From: JBCBJX01 sp038522735
Lineage (GTDB): Bacteria; Pseudomonadota; Alphaproteobacteria; Caulobacterales; Parvularculaceae
Length of the DNA stretch: 19,210 nt
NCBI GenBank assembly: GCA_038522735.1
Contig: JBCBJX010000057.1
Coordinates: 1 to 19,210, forward strand
Reading direction: 5' to 3'
Both the position numbers and the translations under genes were made by a program. A model generated the notes under the pieces. The model made no database searches. It was not told the origin of the DNA and was given only the letters and a program-made list of their open reading frames with translations. Shown here piece by piece: positions 1-7,086 of the stretch; positions within the stretch are counted from its first letter, which is position 1, and the number at the start of each line of letters is the position of its first letter.

Positions 1-1065
1 GGCCTGGAGGAGGTCGAGGCCGGCGGCGAGCGCGGTTTCGTCGACGACGAGCGTCGGCAGATCGTCCGAACGCCCCGCTCCGGCGAAGGTCTCCGCCGCC
101 GTTCGCGCCGCCTTTTCGGCTTCCTCGCGGCCGTGGAGGAGGGCGGTCGCCTCCGTCGCCAGCGCTTTTTTCGCCTCGTTGATCTCCGCGCCCCCTAACG
201 CCTCCAGCCGGGCGATCTCGTCGAGGGGGAGTTCGGTGAAAATGCGCAGCATCCGGCCGACATCCGCATCCTCCGTGTTCCGCCAGTACTGCCAGTAGTC
301 GTAAGGCGAGAACTCATCCGCATCGAGCCAGACGGCGCCGCCTTCGGTCTTGCCCATCTTTTTGCCGGACGCCGTCGTCAGGAGCGGCGAGGTGAGCCCG
401 AACACTTCCGCGCCGTCCTTGCGGCGGCAGAGCTCGACGCCGTTGACGATGTTGCCCCACTGGTCCGAGCCGCCCATCTGCAGCCGGCATCCGTAGCGGC
501 CGTAAAGCTCGTGGAAGTCGTAGGCCTGCATCAGCATGTAGTTGAATTCGAGGAACGTCATCGGGCTTTCGCGTTCGAGCCGCAGCTTCACCGAATCAAA
601 CGTCAGCATCCGGTTGATCGTAAAGTGCGTCCCGTAATCGCGCAGGAATTCGACATAGCCGAGCTGCGAGAGCCAGTCGTCGTTGTTCACCATGACCGCG
701 TCGGACGGTCCGTCGCCGAAGGCGAGGAACTTTGAAAACACCTTCTGGATGCCGGCGATGTTGTTCGCGATGTCGGCGTCGGTGAGGAGGCGTCGCTGTT
801 CATCCTTGCCCGTCGGATCGCCGACCTTCGTCGTGCCGCCGCCCATGAGGACGATCGGCTTGTGGCCGGTCTTCTGCAGCCATCTGAGGAGCATGATCGG
901 GATGAGCGAGCCCGCGTGGAGGCTCGTCGCCGTCGCGTCGAAGCCGATATAGGCGGGGACGACGCCTTCCATCAGCGCGGCGTCGAGGCCTTCCAGGTTG
1001 GCGCCCTGATGGATGAGGCCGCGCTCGGCGAGCGCGTTCAGGAAATCGGATTTATGGGCGGTCAT
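1..1065 (-). CDS. tyrS: Tyrosyl-tRNA synthetase, C-terminal end cut by window edge
   Basis: Charges tRNA-Tyr with tyrosine in the cytoplasm (class I aminoacyl-tRNA synthetase). I translated the minus strand from the ATG at 1065; the frame stays open for 355 codons to the window edge. Bacterial TyrS is usually about 400-420 residues, so part of the C-terminal S4-like RNA-binding domain lies outside. The N-terminus reads MTAHKSDFLNALAERG. The HIGH-like signature is HAGS at residues 50-53, after GFDATATSLH. Further on come GGGTTKVGDPTGKDEQRR and the KMSKS-type loop KKMGKTEGG near residues 234-242, followed by DEFSPYDYWQYWRN, typical of the family. The gene lies 55 bp downstream of the GNAT gene on the same strand and could be co-transcribed. 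No strong Shine-Dalgarno is visible. Identification is secure; only the terminus is unseen. Confidence 0.96.
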   Translation of the reverse strand, partial: MTAHKSDFLNALAERGLIHQGANLEGLDAALMEGVVPAYIGFDATATSLHAGSLIPIMLLRWLQKTGHKPIVLMGGGTTKVGDPTGKDEQRRLLTDADIANNIAGIQKVFSKFLAFGDGPSDAVMVNNDDWLSQLGYVEFLRDYGTHFTINRMLTFDSVKLRLERESPMTFLEFNYMLMQAYDFHELYGRYGCRLQMGGSDQWGNIVNGVELCRRKDGAEVFGLTSPLLTTASGKKMGKTEGGAVWLDADEFSPYDYWQYWRNTEDADVGRMLRIFTELPLDEIARLEALGGAEINEAKKALATEATALLHGREEAEKAARTAAETFAGAGRSDDLPTLVVDETALAAGLDLLQA

Positions 1066-1120
1066 GGCGGGCGGTCCGTCGGCGGGAGAGCCGTCGCCGA
1101 TAGCACGCGCCCTCGCGGCG

Positions 1121-1663
1121 TCAAACGCCGGAGAGGCGCGGGAAGGGGATCGGCTCCGGCGGTTCGGCCCCGAAGCGCCGCAGTTCGAACCCCAGCCAGG
1201 CGACATCGCGCCATTCGCCGAACTTGAAACCGACGCGGCTGTAGACGCCGACCTCGCGGAACCCGACAGCGGTGTGGACCGCCAGGCTCGGATCGTTCGG
1301 CAGGGTCACGCCCGCGAAGACGTTCGCGTAATTCTGCGCCCTCAATATCTCGAACAGCCGGCCGTAAAGCGCCGTCGCGACGCCCTGGCGACGGGCCGGC
1401 GCGGCGACGTAGACGCTCGCCTCGCAGGACCAGCGATAGGCCGCCCGCTCGCGATGGGGACCTGCGTAGGCGTACCCGACAATCCACCCGTCCTCGTCGG
1501 CGACCAGCCAGGGGAACGCGGCGAGCGTCGCCCGCACTCGCCGTGCGACCTCATCGACCGAGGGCGGCTCCGTCTCAAACGAAATCGCCGTCTCCCGCAC
1601 GATCGGCGCGTAAATCGCCGCGATGGCGGACGCGTCGCGCGGGTCGGCGGTGCGGATGTCCAT
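1121..1663 (-). CDS. GNAT-family N-acetyltransferase, phosphinothricin/amino-acid acetyltransferase-like
   Basis: Probably moves an acetyl group from acetyl-CoA to the amino group of a small amino-acid-like substrate. It resembles the Pat/Bar/MnaT branch of GNAT enzymes. The 180-residue protein begins MDIRTADPRDASAIAAIYAPIV, the usual opening of this branch. It has the acetyl-CoA pyrophosphate loop ARRQGVATALY around residues 90-100, the ASVYV strand just before it, and the late GFKFGEWRDVAW segment characteristic of this subgroup. I chose the ATG at 1663 because family members start at this point; a GTG at 1678 would add five residues (MVDTP). Neither has a clear Shine-Dalgarno. The gene is divergent from the PspA operon and upstream of tyrS. 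The substrate cannot be read from sequence, and herbicide resistance should not be assumed. Confidence 0.88.
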   Translation of the reverse strand: MDIRTADPRDASAIAAIYAPIVRETAISFETEPPSVDEVARRVRATLAAFPWLVADEDGWIVGYAYAGPHRERAAYRWSCEASVYVAAPARRQGVATALYGRLFEILRAQNYANVFAGVTLPNDPSLAVHTAVGFREVGVYSRVGFKFGEWRDVAWLGFELRRFGAEPPEPIPFPRLSGV

Positions 1664-1706
1664 GGGCGTGTCTACCACGCCGCGCGATTTTTTTGTCGCC
1701 TCATTC

Positions 1707-1739
1707 TTGACAGATTACGAATGAATGCAAATGTATACA
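1707..1739 (+). promoter_or_regulatory. Candidate promoter and palindromic operator of the PspA–flotillin operon
   Basis: A perfect TTGACA (-35 type) stands at 1707-1712. The best -10 candidates lie in AATGTATACA at 1730-1739, but no hexamer is both well matched and ideally spaced: TGTATA needs a 19-bp spacer and TATACA one of 21. The 8-bp perfect palindrome TGTATACA at 1732-1739 overlaps the -10 region. That is where a repressor would act, and the first gene of the operon encodes a ribbon-helix-helix-like protein. The promoter reading is moderate; the operator is inference. Confidence 0.45.
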
Positions 1740-1756
1740 AAACGATGGAGGCAGAG

Positions 1757-2293
1757 ATGCAGACCAAAACGGTCCCGCTGTCGGTGCGCGTCAGCGACGA
1801 CGACGCGACGTTTCTCGCCGGGACGGAGATCGCGGGGGCGACGACGCCGTCGGAGAAGCTGCGGGCGATGCTCGCGGCGGAGAGACGGCGGCGGGAGGGG
1901 GCCGAGGACCCGGCGGAGGCGGTGGAGATGTTCGCGGACATGCTGCGGCCGGCCCAACGTCGGGTCCGAGGGCTCGCCGAGGAGGCGGATCTCTCCTCCG
2001 AAGCGATCGCGAAGCTTTACGAGCGGCTGCCGGAACTTCTCGGCGTCGCCTATTCCGGCCCCCGCCGAGCGAAGGGCGAGGCGGCGGAGATCGTTCTGAA
2101 GCGGTTTGAAGGCCGGCTGCTCGACCAGGCCTTCGCGCTGCTTGAGGACGTCCTCGCCTTAGGCATGCTTTCAGAAGCGCGGTGTTACGACCCGGACGCG
2201 ATATCGAAACGTCTCGGGCCGGTGTTGGAACTGGTGGAGCTTATTCGCCTCTCCCGCGAACGGCGGGACGGCGGCAACAAGGGAGAGGCCTGA
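1757..2293 (+). CDS. Ribbon-helix-helix-like protein, first gene of the PspA–flotillin operon
   Basis: I do not recognise a named family. The 178-residue protein starts MQTKTVPLSVRVSDDDATFL, then TPSEKLRAMLAAERRRRE to about residue 45. A short beta-strand (VPLSVRVS) followed by two helices is the layout of ribbon-helix-helix (CopG/Arc-type) DNA-binding domains. The rest is predicted helical and charged, with no signal peptide or membrane segment. I chose the ATG at 1757 because GGAGG stands at 1747-1751, five bases upstream. In-frame ATGs at 1721 and 1745 would place the start over the promoter or the Shine-Dalgarno. The stop TGA shares its last base with the pspA ATG (TGATG), so the two are translationally coupled. 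Context suggests a dedicated regulator or adaptor of the envelope-stress module. The RHH reading rests on pattern, not on a database match. Confidence 0.8.
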   Translation: MQTKTVPLSVRVSDDDATFLAGTEIAGATTPSEKLRAMLAAERRRREGAEDPAEAVEMFADMLRPAQRRVRGLAEEADLSSEAIAKLYERLPELLGVAYSGPRRAKGEAAEIVLKRFEGRLLDQAFALLEDVLALGMLSEARCYDPDAISKRLGPVLELVELIRLSRERRDGGNKGEA

Positions 2294-2976
2294 TGGCGGA
2301 AGGATTGGTGTCCCGCGTGAAGCGGCTTGTGTCGGGGAGCGTCAACTCGATGGTCGACGCGGTGGAGAACGCCGCGCCGGAGACAGTGATGAAGGAGGCG
2401 ATCCGCGAGGTCGACCGCGCCCTTGACGAGGTGCGCGACCAGCTGGGGCTCGCCCTCGCGAACAAGCACCATGCGAACAAACGTCTCGCCGAGACGAACG
2501 CCAAGCATGAGCAGCTTGCGGAGAAAATCGACTTCGCCGTTTCTCAGGGCCGTGACGATCTCGCCGAGGCTGCGATCGCGCGGCAGCTTGATCTTGAAGC
2601 GCAGATCCCCGTCCTCGAAAGCGCCCTCAAGGACGCCGCGGAGCAGGAGACGGAGCTGGAGGGCTATGTCTCGGCCCTTCTCGGCCGGCGCCATGAGATG
2701 GAGGAGGACCTGCAGGCCTTCCTCGACAGCCGGTCGCAGACGCCCGAGACCGGCGGAACGCCCGGCGCGCCGGGCGGCGGAGCGACGCCGGAGCGCCGCG
2801 CGGACAAAGCTGAAACCGCTTTCAATCGCGTCCTCAGAGGCGCGACCGGCCTCTCCGGCACGGTGAAGGCGGACCGCGAGACCGCCGCGAAGCTCGCCGA
2901 ACTTGAAAAGGCCGCCCGCCTCAACCGGGTGAAGGAACGCCTCGCCGCCGTCAAAGCGATGAAGTCGGACGGTTAA
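2293..2976 (+). CDS. pspA: PspA/IM30-family envelope-stress protein
   Basis: Peripheral inner-membrane protein of the PspA/IM30/Vipp1 (ESCRT-III-like) family, which binds damaged membranes and assembles into large oligomers. The 227-residue length matches the family (about 220). The N-terminus MAEGLVSRVKRLVSGSVNSM is a membrane-binding amphipathic helix. It is followed by long coiled-coil helices, including the family-typical stretch PETVMKEAIREVDRALDEVR (about residues 29-48). A Gly/Pro/Thr-rich linker around residues 150-170 (TPETGGTPGAPGGGATPE) interrupts the helical body before a second helical block. It is preceded by GGGAGAGG at 2281-2288. The stop is 11 bp before the YqiJ-like gene. 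No pspF, pspB or pspC neighbours are present, so this is not the classical E. coli psp layout; it is the PspA plus NfeD/flotillin type. Confidence 0.93.
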   Translation: MAEGLVSRVKRLVSGSVNSMVDAVENAAPETVMKEAIREVDRALDEVRDQLGLALANKHHANKRLAETNAKHEQLAEKIDFAVSQGRDDLAEAAIARQLDLEAQIPVLESALKDAAEQETELEGYVSALLGRRHEMEEDLQAFLDSRSQTPETGGTPGAPGGGATPERRADKAETAFNRVLRGATGLSGTVKADRETAAKLAELEKAARLNRVKERLAAVKAMKSDG

Positions 2977-2987
2977 GCGGGGCGGTC

Positions 2988-3701
2988 ATGGCGGACTTCT
3001 TCGCTCCGGAGACGGCGCCGTTCGCCGTCGCGCTGACGCTGATGGCGTTCATCGCGATTCTCGAAATCGGCGGCATGCTGATCGGCCTGTCGCCATCCGG
3101 CGCCCTCGACAGCCTTTTGCCGGAGATCGATCTCGACGCCGACCTTGATGTCGACGCGGACTTCGCGGGCGGCCCCTTCGACGTCGACGCGCCGGCGGCG
3201 CCGGATGCGCCGGGGGCGGGGCCGCTCTCGCAGGTCCTCGGCTGGCTCTGCGTCGGGCGCGTCCCGGTGCTGGTCTTACTCGTCGCGTTCCTGACGGCCT
3301 TCGGCATCTCGGGCTTCGTCTTCCAGGGGCTTGTTCAGGGCGTCGTCGGGGCCGCCCTTCCGGCGGCGCTCGCCGCGATCCCGGCGCTCGCGATCGCAGT
3401 TCCCGCGACCCGGTTCATGGGATTGGGCCTCGCGAAGGTGATGCCGAAAGAACACACGGAAGCCGTCAGCTCCAGGAGCTTCGTCGGCAAGGTCGCGACG
3501 GTCATCCGAGGCGAGGCGCGCCGCGGGCTCGCCGCCGAAGCCAAGCTCACGGACGGCTTCGGCCAGACCCATTACCTCCTCGTCGAGCCGGACAACGACG
3601 GGGAGACGTTCGATCAGGGCGACGAGGTGCTCGTCGTGCGCAAGGCGAGCGGCGTCTACCGCGTCATCGCCAGCGCCCATCCGGCGATGTTGGATCGGTA
3701 G
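2988..3701 (+). CDS. yqiJ: YqiJ-like membrane protein with C-terminal NfeD/OB-fold domain
   Basis: Inner-membrane partner of the flotillin encoded next. YqiJ/NfeD proteins carry transmembrane segments followed by an OB-fold. The 237-residue protein shows a first membrane segment at about residues 12-34 (VALTLMAFIAILEIGGMLIG). An acidic Asp/Ala/Pro-rich loop follows, containing DLDADLDVDADFAGG. Two or three more hydrophobic segments lie at about 90-145, with FLTAFGISGFVFQ and ALPAALAAIPALAIAVPA. The soluble C-terminal domain (about 165-237) reads SFVGKVATVIRGEARRG…AKLTDGFGQTHYLLVEPDND…GDEVLVVRKASGVYRVI, a beta-rich OB-like pattern. The gene sits between pspA (11 bp) and yqiK (37 bp), the standard order for this pair. 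The acidic loop is unusually Asp-rich and may bind cations, which is speculation. Confidence 0.88.
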   Translation: MADFFAPETAPFAVALTLMAFIAILEIGGMLIGLSPSGALDSLLPEIDLDADLDVDADFAGGPFDVDAPAAPDAPGAGPLSQVLGWLCVGRVPVLVLLVAFLTAFGISGFVFQGLVQGVVGAALPAALAAIPALAIAVPATRFMGLGLAKVMPKEHTEAVSSRSFVGKVATVIRGEARRGLAAEAKLTDGFGQTHYLLVEPDNDGETFDQGDEVLVVRKASGVYRVIASAHPAMLDR

Positions 3702-3738
3702 GGGTCAAAGGTCTTACACAGAGGGAGAGATACGGATC

Positions 3739-5484
3739 ATGGATATTCGGGAAATACTGATGCTGGCGGGCTTCGCGCTTCTCGGGCTGCTCGCCATCGG
3801 CCTCATCTTCGCGCGGCTTTACAGGCGCTCCTCGAAAGAAATCTCGTTCGTGCGGACGGGCTTCGGCGGACAGAAAGTGATCATGAACGGCGGGGCGCTG
3901 GTGTTCCCCGTGCTGCACGAGATCATCCCCGTCAACATGAACACCCTGCGGCTGGAAGTGCGCCGGCAGAATGAACAGGCGCTGATCACCAAGGACCGGA
4001 TGCGTGTCGACGTGCAGGCGGAGTTCTACGTCCGCGCCCAGCCGACCATCGAATCCATTGCCAACGCGGCACAGACCCTCGGCAAGCGGACGATGAACCC
4101 GCAGGCCCTGAAAGAACTGGTCGAAGGCAAATTTGTCGACGCCCTCCGCGCCGTCGCCGCCGAAATGGCGATGGAGGAACTGCACGAGCAGCGGGTCGAC
4201 TTCGTCCAGAAGGTGCAGGCCGCCGTTTCGGAAGACATCCTGAAAAACGGTCTTGAACTGGAGTCTGTGTCCCTCACAGGCCTCGACCAGACGAACAAAG
4301 AGTTTTTCAACCCGGACAACGCTTTCGACGCCGAAGGCCTCACGAAGCTCACCCAGGAAATCGAGGAGCGCCGCAAGAAGCGCAACGATATCGAGCAGGA
4401 AACCGAAGTCCTTATCGCCCGGAAGAACCTGGAGGCGGAACAGCAGCGCCTCGAGATCTCCCGTGATGAGGAATACGCCCGCTTGGAACAGCAGCGCGAG
4501 GTCGAAACCCGGGCCGCCGCCCAGTCGGCGCAGATCGCTCAGGAGCAGGCTGAGCGGGAGCAGGAAGCCGAGCAGGCGAAGATCCTCGCCCGCCAGCAGG
4601 TCCGCGAAAGCGGCATCTCCGCTGAGCAGATCGTCCGGGAGCGGGAGATCGAAAAAGAACGCCTGATCGAAGAAAAAGACATCCTCAAGCAGCAGTCGGT
4701 CGAAGCGACGGCGGTTGAAAAAGCAAAGCTCATCGCTCTCGCCGAACAGGCGCGCGACATCGCCGTCGCGCAAAAGTCGCGCGAGAAATCAGAAGCTGAC
4801 GCGGAGGCCGACCGTGCCCGGGCCGTCGCCGCTCAAGCCGCGGAGGAAGTCGTCACCGCGAGCCAGACCGAGGTCGCTGAGCGGGATAAGCAGATTGAGC
4901 TGATCGAGGCCCAGAAGGCCGCCCAGATGAAGGCGATCGCCATCACCGTCGCGGCGGAGGCGGAGAAAAAAGCCTCGCTCGATAAGGCCGAGGCCATCCG
5001 CATTGAAGCGGGCGCCCAGGCCGAGCGTGAGAAGATCGCCGCGGAGGGCGCTGCGGAGGCTGAAAAACTGCGCGCCGCAGCTCTGCAGGCCGTCTACGAC
5101 GTCGAAGCGGCCGGTAAACGTGCGGTCAATGAGGCGGAGAACGTTCTGTCTCCCGAGCAGATTGCGATGCAGGTGCGCCTTGAACTCATAAAGACGCTCC
5201 CCTCGATCATCGAGCAATCTGTGAAGCCGATGGAACAGATCGACGACATCAAAATTCTGCATGTGGACGGCCTCGCGGGCGGCGTCTCGACGGGTCCTGC
5301 GAACGGCGCGTCCCACGGCGAGGCGGGCATCGCCGACCAGGCGGTCTCTGCGGCGCTGCGCTACCGCGCCCAGGCGCCCCTCGTCGATGCGCTGATGACG
5401 GAGCTAGGTATCCGCGGCGGCGATCTCGACGGGCTCACAGCGGCCCTCAACGGGGGCGGCGCTTCGGCGAAAGACGCCAGTTGA
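3739..5484 (+). CDS. yqiK: YqiK-type flotillin (SPFH/band 7 protein)
   Basis: Membrane-anchored flotillin thought to organise membrane microdomains and fluidity. The 581 residues begin with one transmembrane helix (about 7-28, LMLAGFALLGLLAIGLIFARLY). The SPFH domain follows, with EISFVRTGFGGQKVIMNGG…FPVLHEIIPVNMNTLRLEV, closely matching YqiK-type flotillins, and continues to about residue 200. A very long charged coiled coil rich in Ala, Glu, Gln and Lys runs from about 200 to 475, including the repeated AEAEKK/AEAEKL-type blocks typical of flotillin tails. The C-terminal region (LELIKTLPSIIEQSVKPMEQIDDIKILHVDG) is the conserved flotillin end domain. A purine-rich stretch GAGGGAGAG at 3721-3729 can serve as ribosome binding site. 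The last four bases of the gene overlap the anmK TTG start. Confidence 0.94.
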   Translation: MDIREILMLAGFALLGLLAIGLIFARLYRRSSKEISFVRTGFGGQKVIMNGGALVFPVLHEIIPVNMNTLRLEVRRQNEQALITKDRMRVDVQAEFYVRAQPTIESIANAAQTLGKRTMNPQALKELVEGKFVDALRAVAAEMAMEELHEQRVDFVQKVQAAVSEDILKNGLELESVSLTGLDQTNKEFFNPDNAFDAEGLTKLTQEIEERRKKRNDIEQETEVLIARKNLEAEQQRLEISRDEEYARLEQQREVETRAAAQSAQIAQEQAEREQEAEQAKILARQQVRESGISAEQIVREREIEKERLIEEKDILKQQSVEATAVEKAKLIALAEQARDIAVAQKSREKSEADAEADRARAVAAQAAEEVVTASQTEVAERDKQIELIEAQKAAQMKAIAITVAAEAEKKASLDKAEAIRIEAGAQAEREKIAAEGAAEAEKLRAAALQAVYDVEAAGKRAVNEAENVLSPEQIAMQVRLELIKTLPSIIEQSVKPMEQIDDIKILHVDGLAGGVSTGPANGASHGEAGIADQAVSAALRYRAQAPLVDALMTELGIRGGDLDGLTAALNGGGASAKDAS

Positions 5485-6572
5485 GGGGTTACACCGCCCT
5501 CGGCATGATGTCGGGCACGTCCCTCGACGGGATCGACGCCGCGATCGTCCGCACCGACGGGCGCGGCGTCCTGGAGCCGGGGCCGAGCCTCGCGCGGGAC
5601 TACGATGCGCAGACCCGCGCCCTCCTGCGGGCGGCGTGCGAGGCGGCGCTCGCCGGGCGCGATGATGATCCGATCATTGCGGAGGCCGAGACCCGTCTGA
5701 CGGCGGCGCACGCCGACGCGGCGCGGGCGTTGATCGCCGAGGCGGGGCCCGTCGATCTCGTCGGCTTCCACGGCCAGACGATCCTCCATCGTCCGGACGC
5801 GCGTCGCACGTGGCAGATCGGCGACGGCGCGGCGCTCGCGCGAGCCCTCGGCGTCCAGGTGGTCTACGACTTCCGCTCAGCCGACGTCGCCGCCGGCGGC
5901 GAGGGCGCCCCGTTCGCGCCGGCCTATCACTGCGCGCTTTCAAAAAATCTGGAGACGGAGGGTCCCGTCGCCGTCCTCAATCTCGGCGGCGTCGCGAACC
6001 TCACCTTCATTCCGGCGGATCGGGACGAGGCGGGCACGGTCGCCTTCGACACGGGGCCGGCGAGCGGGCTCCTCGATCTCTGGATGGAGGAAAAAACGGG
6101 CGCCGCCATGGACCGCGACGGCGCCGCGGCGCGGGCGGGCCGCATCGACGACGCGGCGCTCACCGCCATGCTTGATCATCCGTATTTCAAACGGCCGGCG
6201 CCGAAGTCCCTCGACCGCTATGACTTCTCAAACGCCGCCGTCGCCGGGCTTTCGACCGAGGACGGGGCCGCGGCGCTGACGGAGTTCACGGCGCGCACGA
6301 TCGCCCTTGGTCTCGATCTCATGCCGGAGCGGCCCGTACGGATCATCGCCTGCGGCGGGGGCCGGAAGAACGCGTTCCTCATGGAGCGGATCGCCGCCTG
6401 CGCGGGCGCTTCGACGGCGCCGGCCGAAGCCGTCGGCTGGCGCGGCGACGATGTGGAGGCCGAGTGCTTCGCCTATCTCGCCGTGCGCTCCGTCGCAGGA
6501 CTGCCGCTCAGCTTTCCGGGGACGACCGGCGTCCCTGAGCCGACGTCTGGCGGGCGCTTGGCGAAGCCTTAG
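5481..6572 (+). CDS. anmK: Anhydro-N-acetylmuramic acid kinase
   Basis: Hydrolyses and phosphorylates 1,6-anhydro-MurNAc to MurNAc-6-phosphate in cytoplasmic peptidoglycan recycling. It is an ASKHA-fold sugar kinase. The 363 residues match the family length (E. coli about 369). Visible signatures are YTALGMMSGTSLDGIDAA at residues 4-21 (ATP-binding loop), GFHGQTILHRP at 95-105, AVLNLGGVANLTFI at 164-177, the segment with the likely catalytic Asp190 (VAFDTGPASG), and CGGGRKNAFLMERI near the end. I chose the TTG at 5481 because homologues carry the Y-T-A-L-G stretch before MSGTSLDG; the ATG at 5505 would remove it. TTG overlaps the yqiK stop as TTGA, so translation is probably coupled to the flotillin gene. 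Attachment of anmK to a Psp/flotillin operon is uncommon in my experience. Confidence 0.94.
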   Translation: MRGYTALGMMSGTSLDGIDAAIVRTDGRGVLEPGPSLARDYDAQTRALLRAACEAALAGRDDDPIIAEAETRLTAAHADAARALIAEAGPVDLVGFHGQTILHRPDARRTWQIGDGAALARALGVQVVYDFRSADVAAGGEGAPFAPAYHCALSKNLETEGPVAVLNLGGVANLTFIPADRDEAGTVAFDTGPASGLLDLWMEEKTGAAMDRDGAAARAGRIDDAALTAMLDHPYFKRPAPKSLDRYDFSNAAVAGLSTEDGAAALTEFTARTIALGLDLMPERPVRIIACGGGRKNAFLMERIAACAGASTAPAEAVGWRGDDVEAECFAYLAVRSVAGLPLSFPGTTGVPEPTSGGRLAKP

Positions 6573-6593
6573 GGCCGGCCGTGCGGAGGCGCG

Positions 6594-7037
6594 CTAAACT
6601 TGCGAGCCCGCCGGCGCCCCGTCCTCGAACCCCTCGCCGTCGTCGGGATCAAAGCCGTGCATCCTGTTCGCCCACTGAAGGCCGATGAGGGCGCCCTTGG
6701 AGATCGGCAGGAACCAGAGCGACCCGAAAATCAGGATCGGCGTCCAGAGGGCGAACTGGATCCAGAGGGGCGGGTTGATGAAGCGCTCGACGAAGAGCGC
6801 GCCGGGGATCGTGATCTTCCCGACGACGAAGAGCGTCGCATAGGGCGGCGCGTCGTCGGCCTGGTGGCCGGTGAAATCGAGCCCGCAATTCGAGCACGCG
6901 TCCGCCGGTTTCAGATAGGCGCGGAAGAGCTTTCCTTGCCCGCATTGCGGGCAGCGCCCGCGCGCGCCGCGGCCGATGGCGGTCCAGACCGGGCGGCGGT
7001 CCGCCGCGCCGCCGAAGGTGAGGGGTGTCTCGCTCAT
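6594..7037 (-). CDS. DUF983 family membrane protein with zinc-ribbon-like N-terminus
   Basis: Small membrane protein of unknown function. The 147 residues have two CxxC knuckles, C29-P-Q-C32 and C48-S-N-C51, likely to bind a metal. These are followed by HQADDAPPYATLFVVGKI and two membrane helices at about 66-86 and 91-112 (WIQFALWTPILIFGSLWFL). The tail is acidic (DPDDGEGFEDG). This order of Cys pairs, DDAPPY and paired helices is the DUF983 pattern. The ATG at 7037 gives MSETPLTFGG; the frame is open for 75 more codons upstream, but those overlap rnr and have a shadow-like Arg/Ala-rich composition. It follows rnr by 49 bp, a placement I recall in other Alphaproteobacteria. Its 3' end faces anmK with only 21 bp between stops, and no terminator is visible there. 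Confidence 0.88.
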   Translation of the reverse strand: MSETPLTFGGAADRRPVWTAIGRGARGRCPQCGQGKLFRAYLKPADACSNCGLDFTGHQADDAPPYATLFVVGKITIPGALFVERFINPPLWIQFALWTPILIFGSLWFLPISKGALIGLQWANRMHGFDPDDGEGFEDGAPAGSQV

Positions 7038-7086
7038 CGGTCCCACATGGGCGGCGCCGGCGCGGCTGGCAACGGCGCGAAACGCC

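Noticed and set aside
1665..1694. Intrinsic terminator on the plus strand: GGCGTG hairpin and seven T residues
   Set aside because: The stem is only 6 bp, six bases separate it from the T run, and no plus-strand gene ends upstream; it sits at the start of the minus-strand GNAT gene.
1013..1756. N-terminal extension of the RHH-like gene upstream to 1013
   Set aside because: The extension runs antisense through the GNAT gene and the promoter region; GGAGG marks the ATG at 1757.
3664..4773. Minus-strand open frame of 369 codons opposite yqiK
   Set aside because: The Phe/Leu/Asp-rich composition is the mirror of the Glu/Lys/Gln coiled-coil codons; the frame is an antisense shadow.
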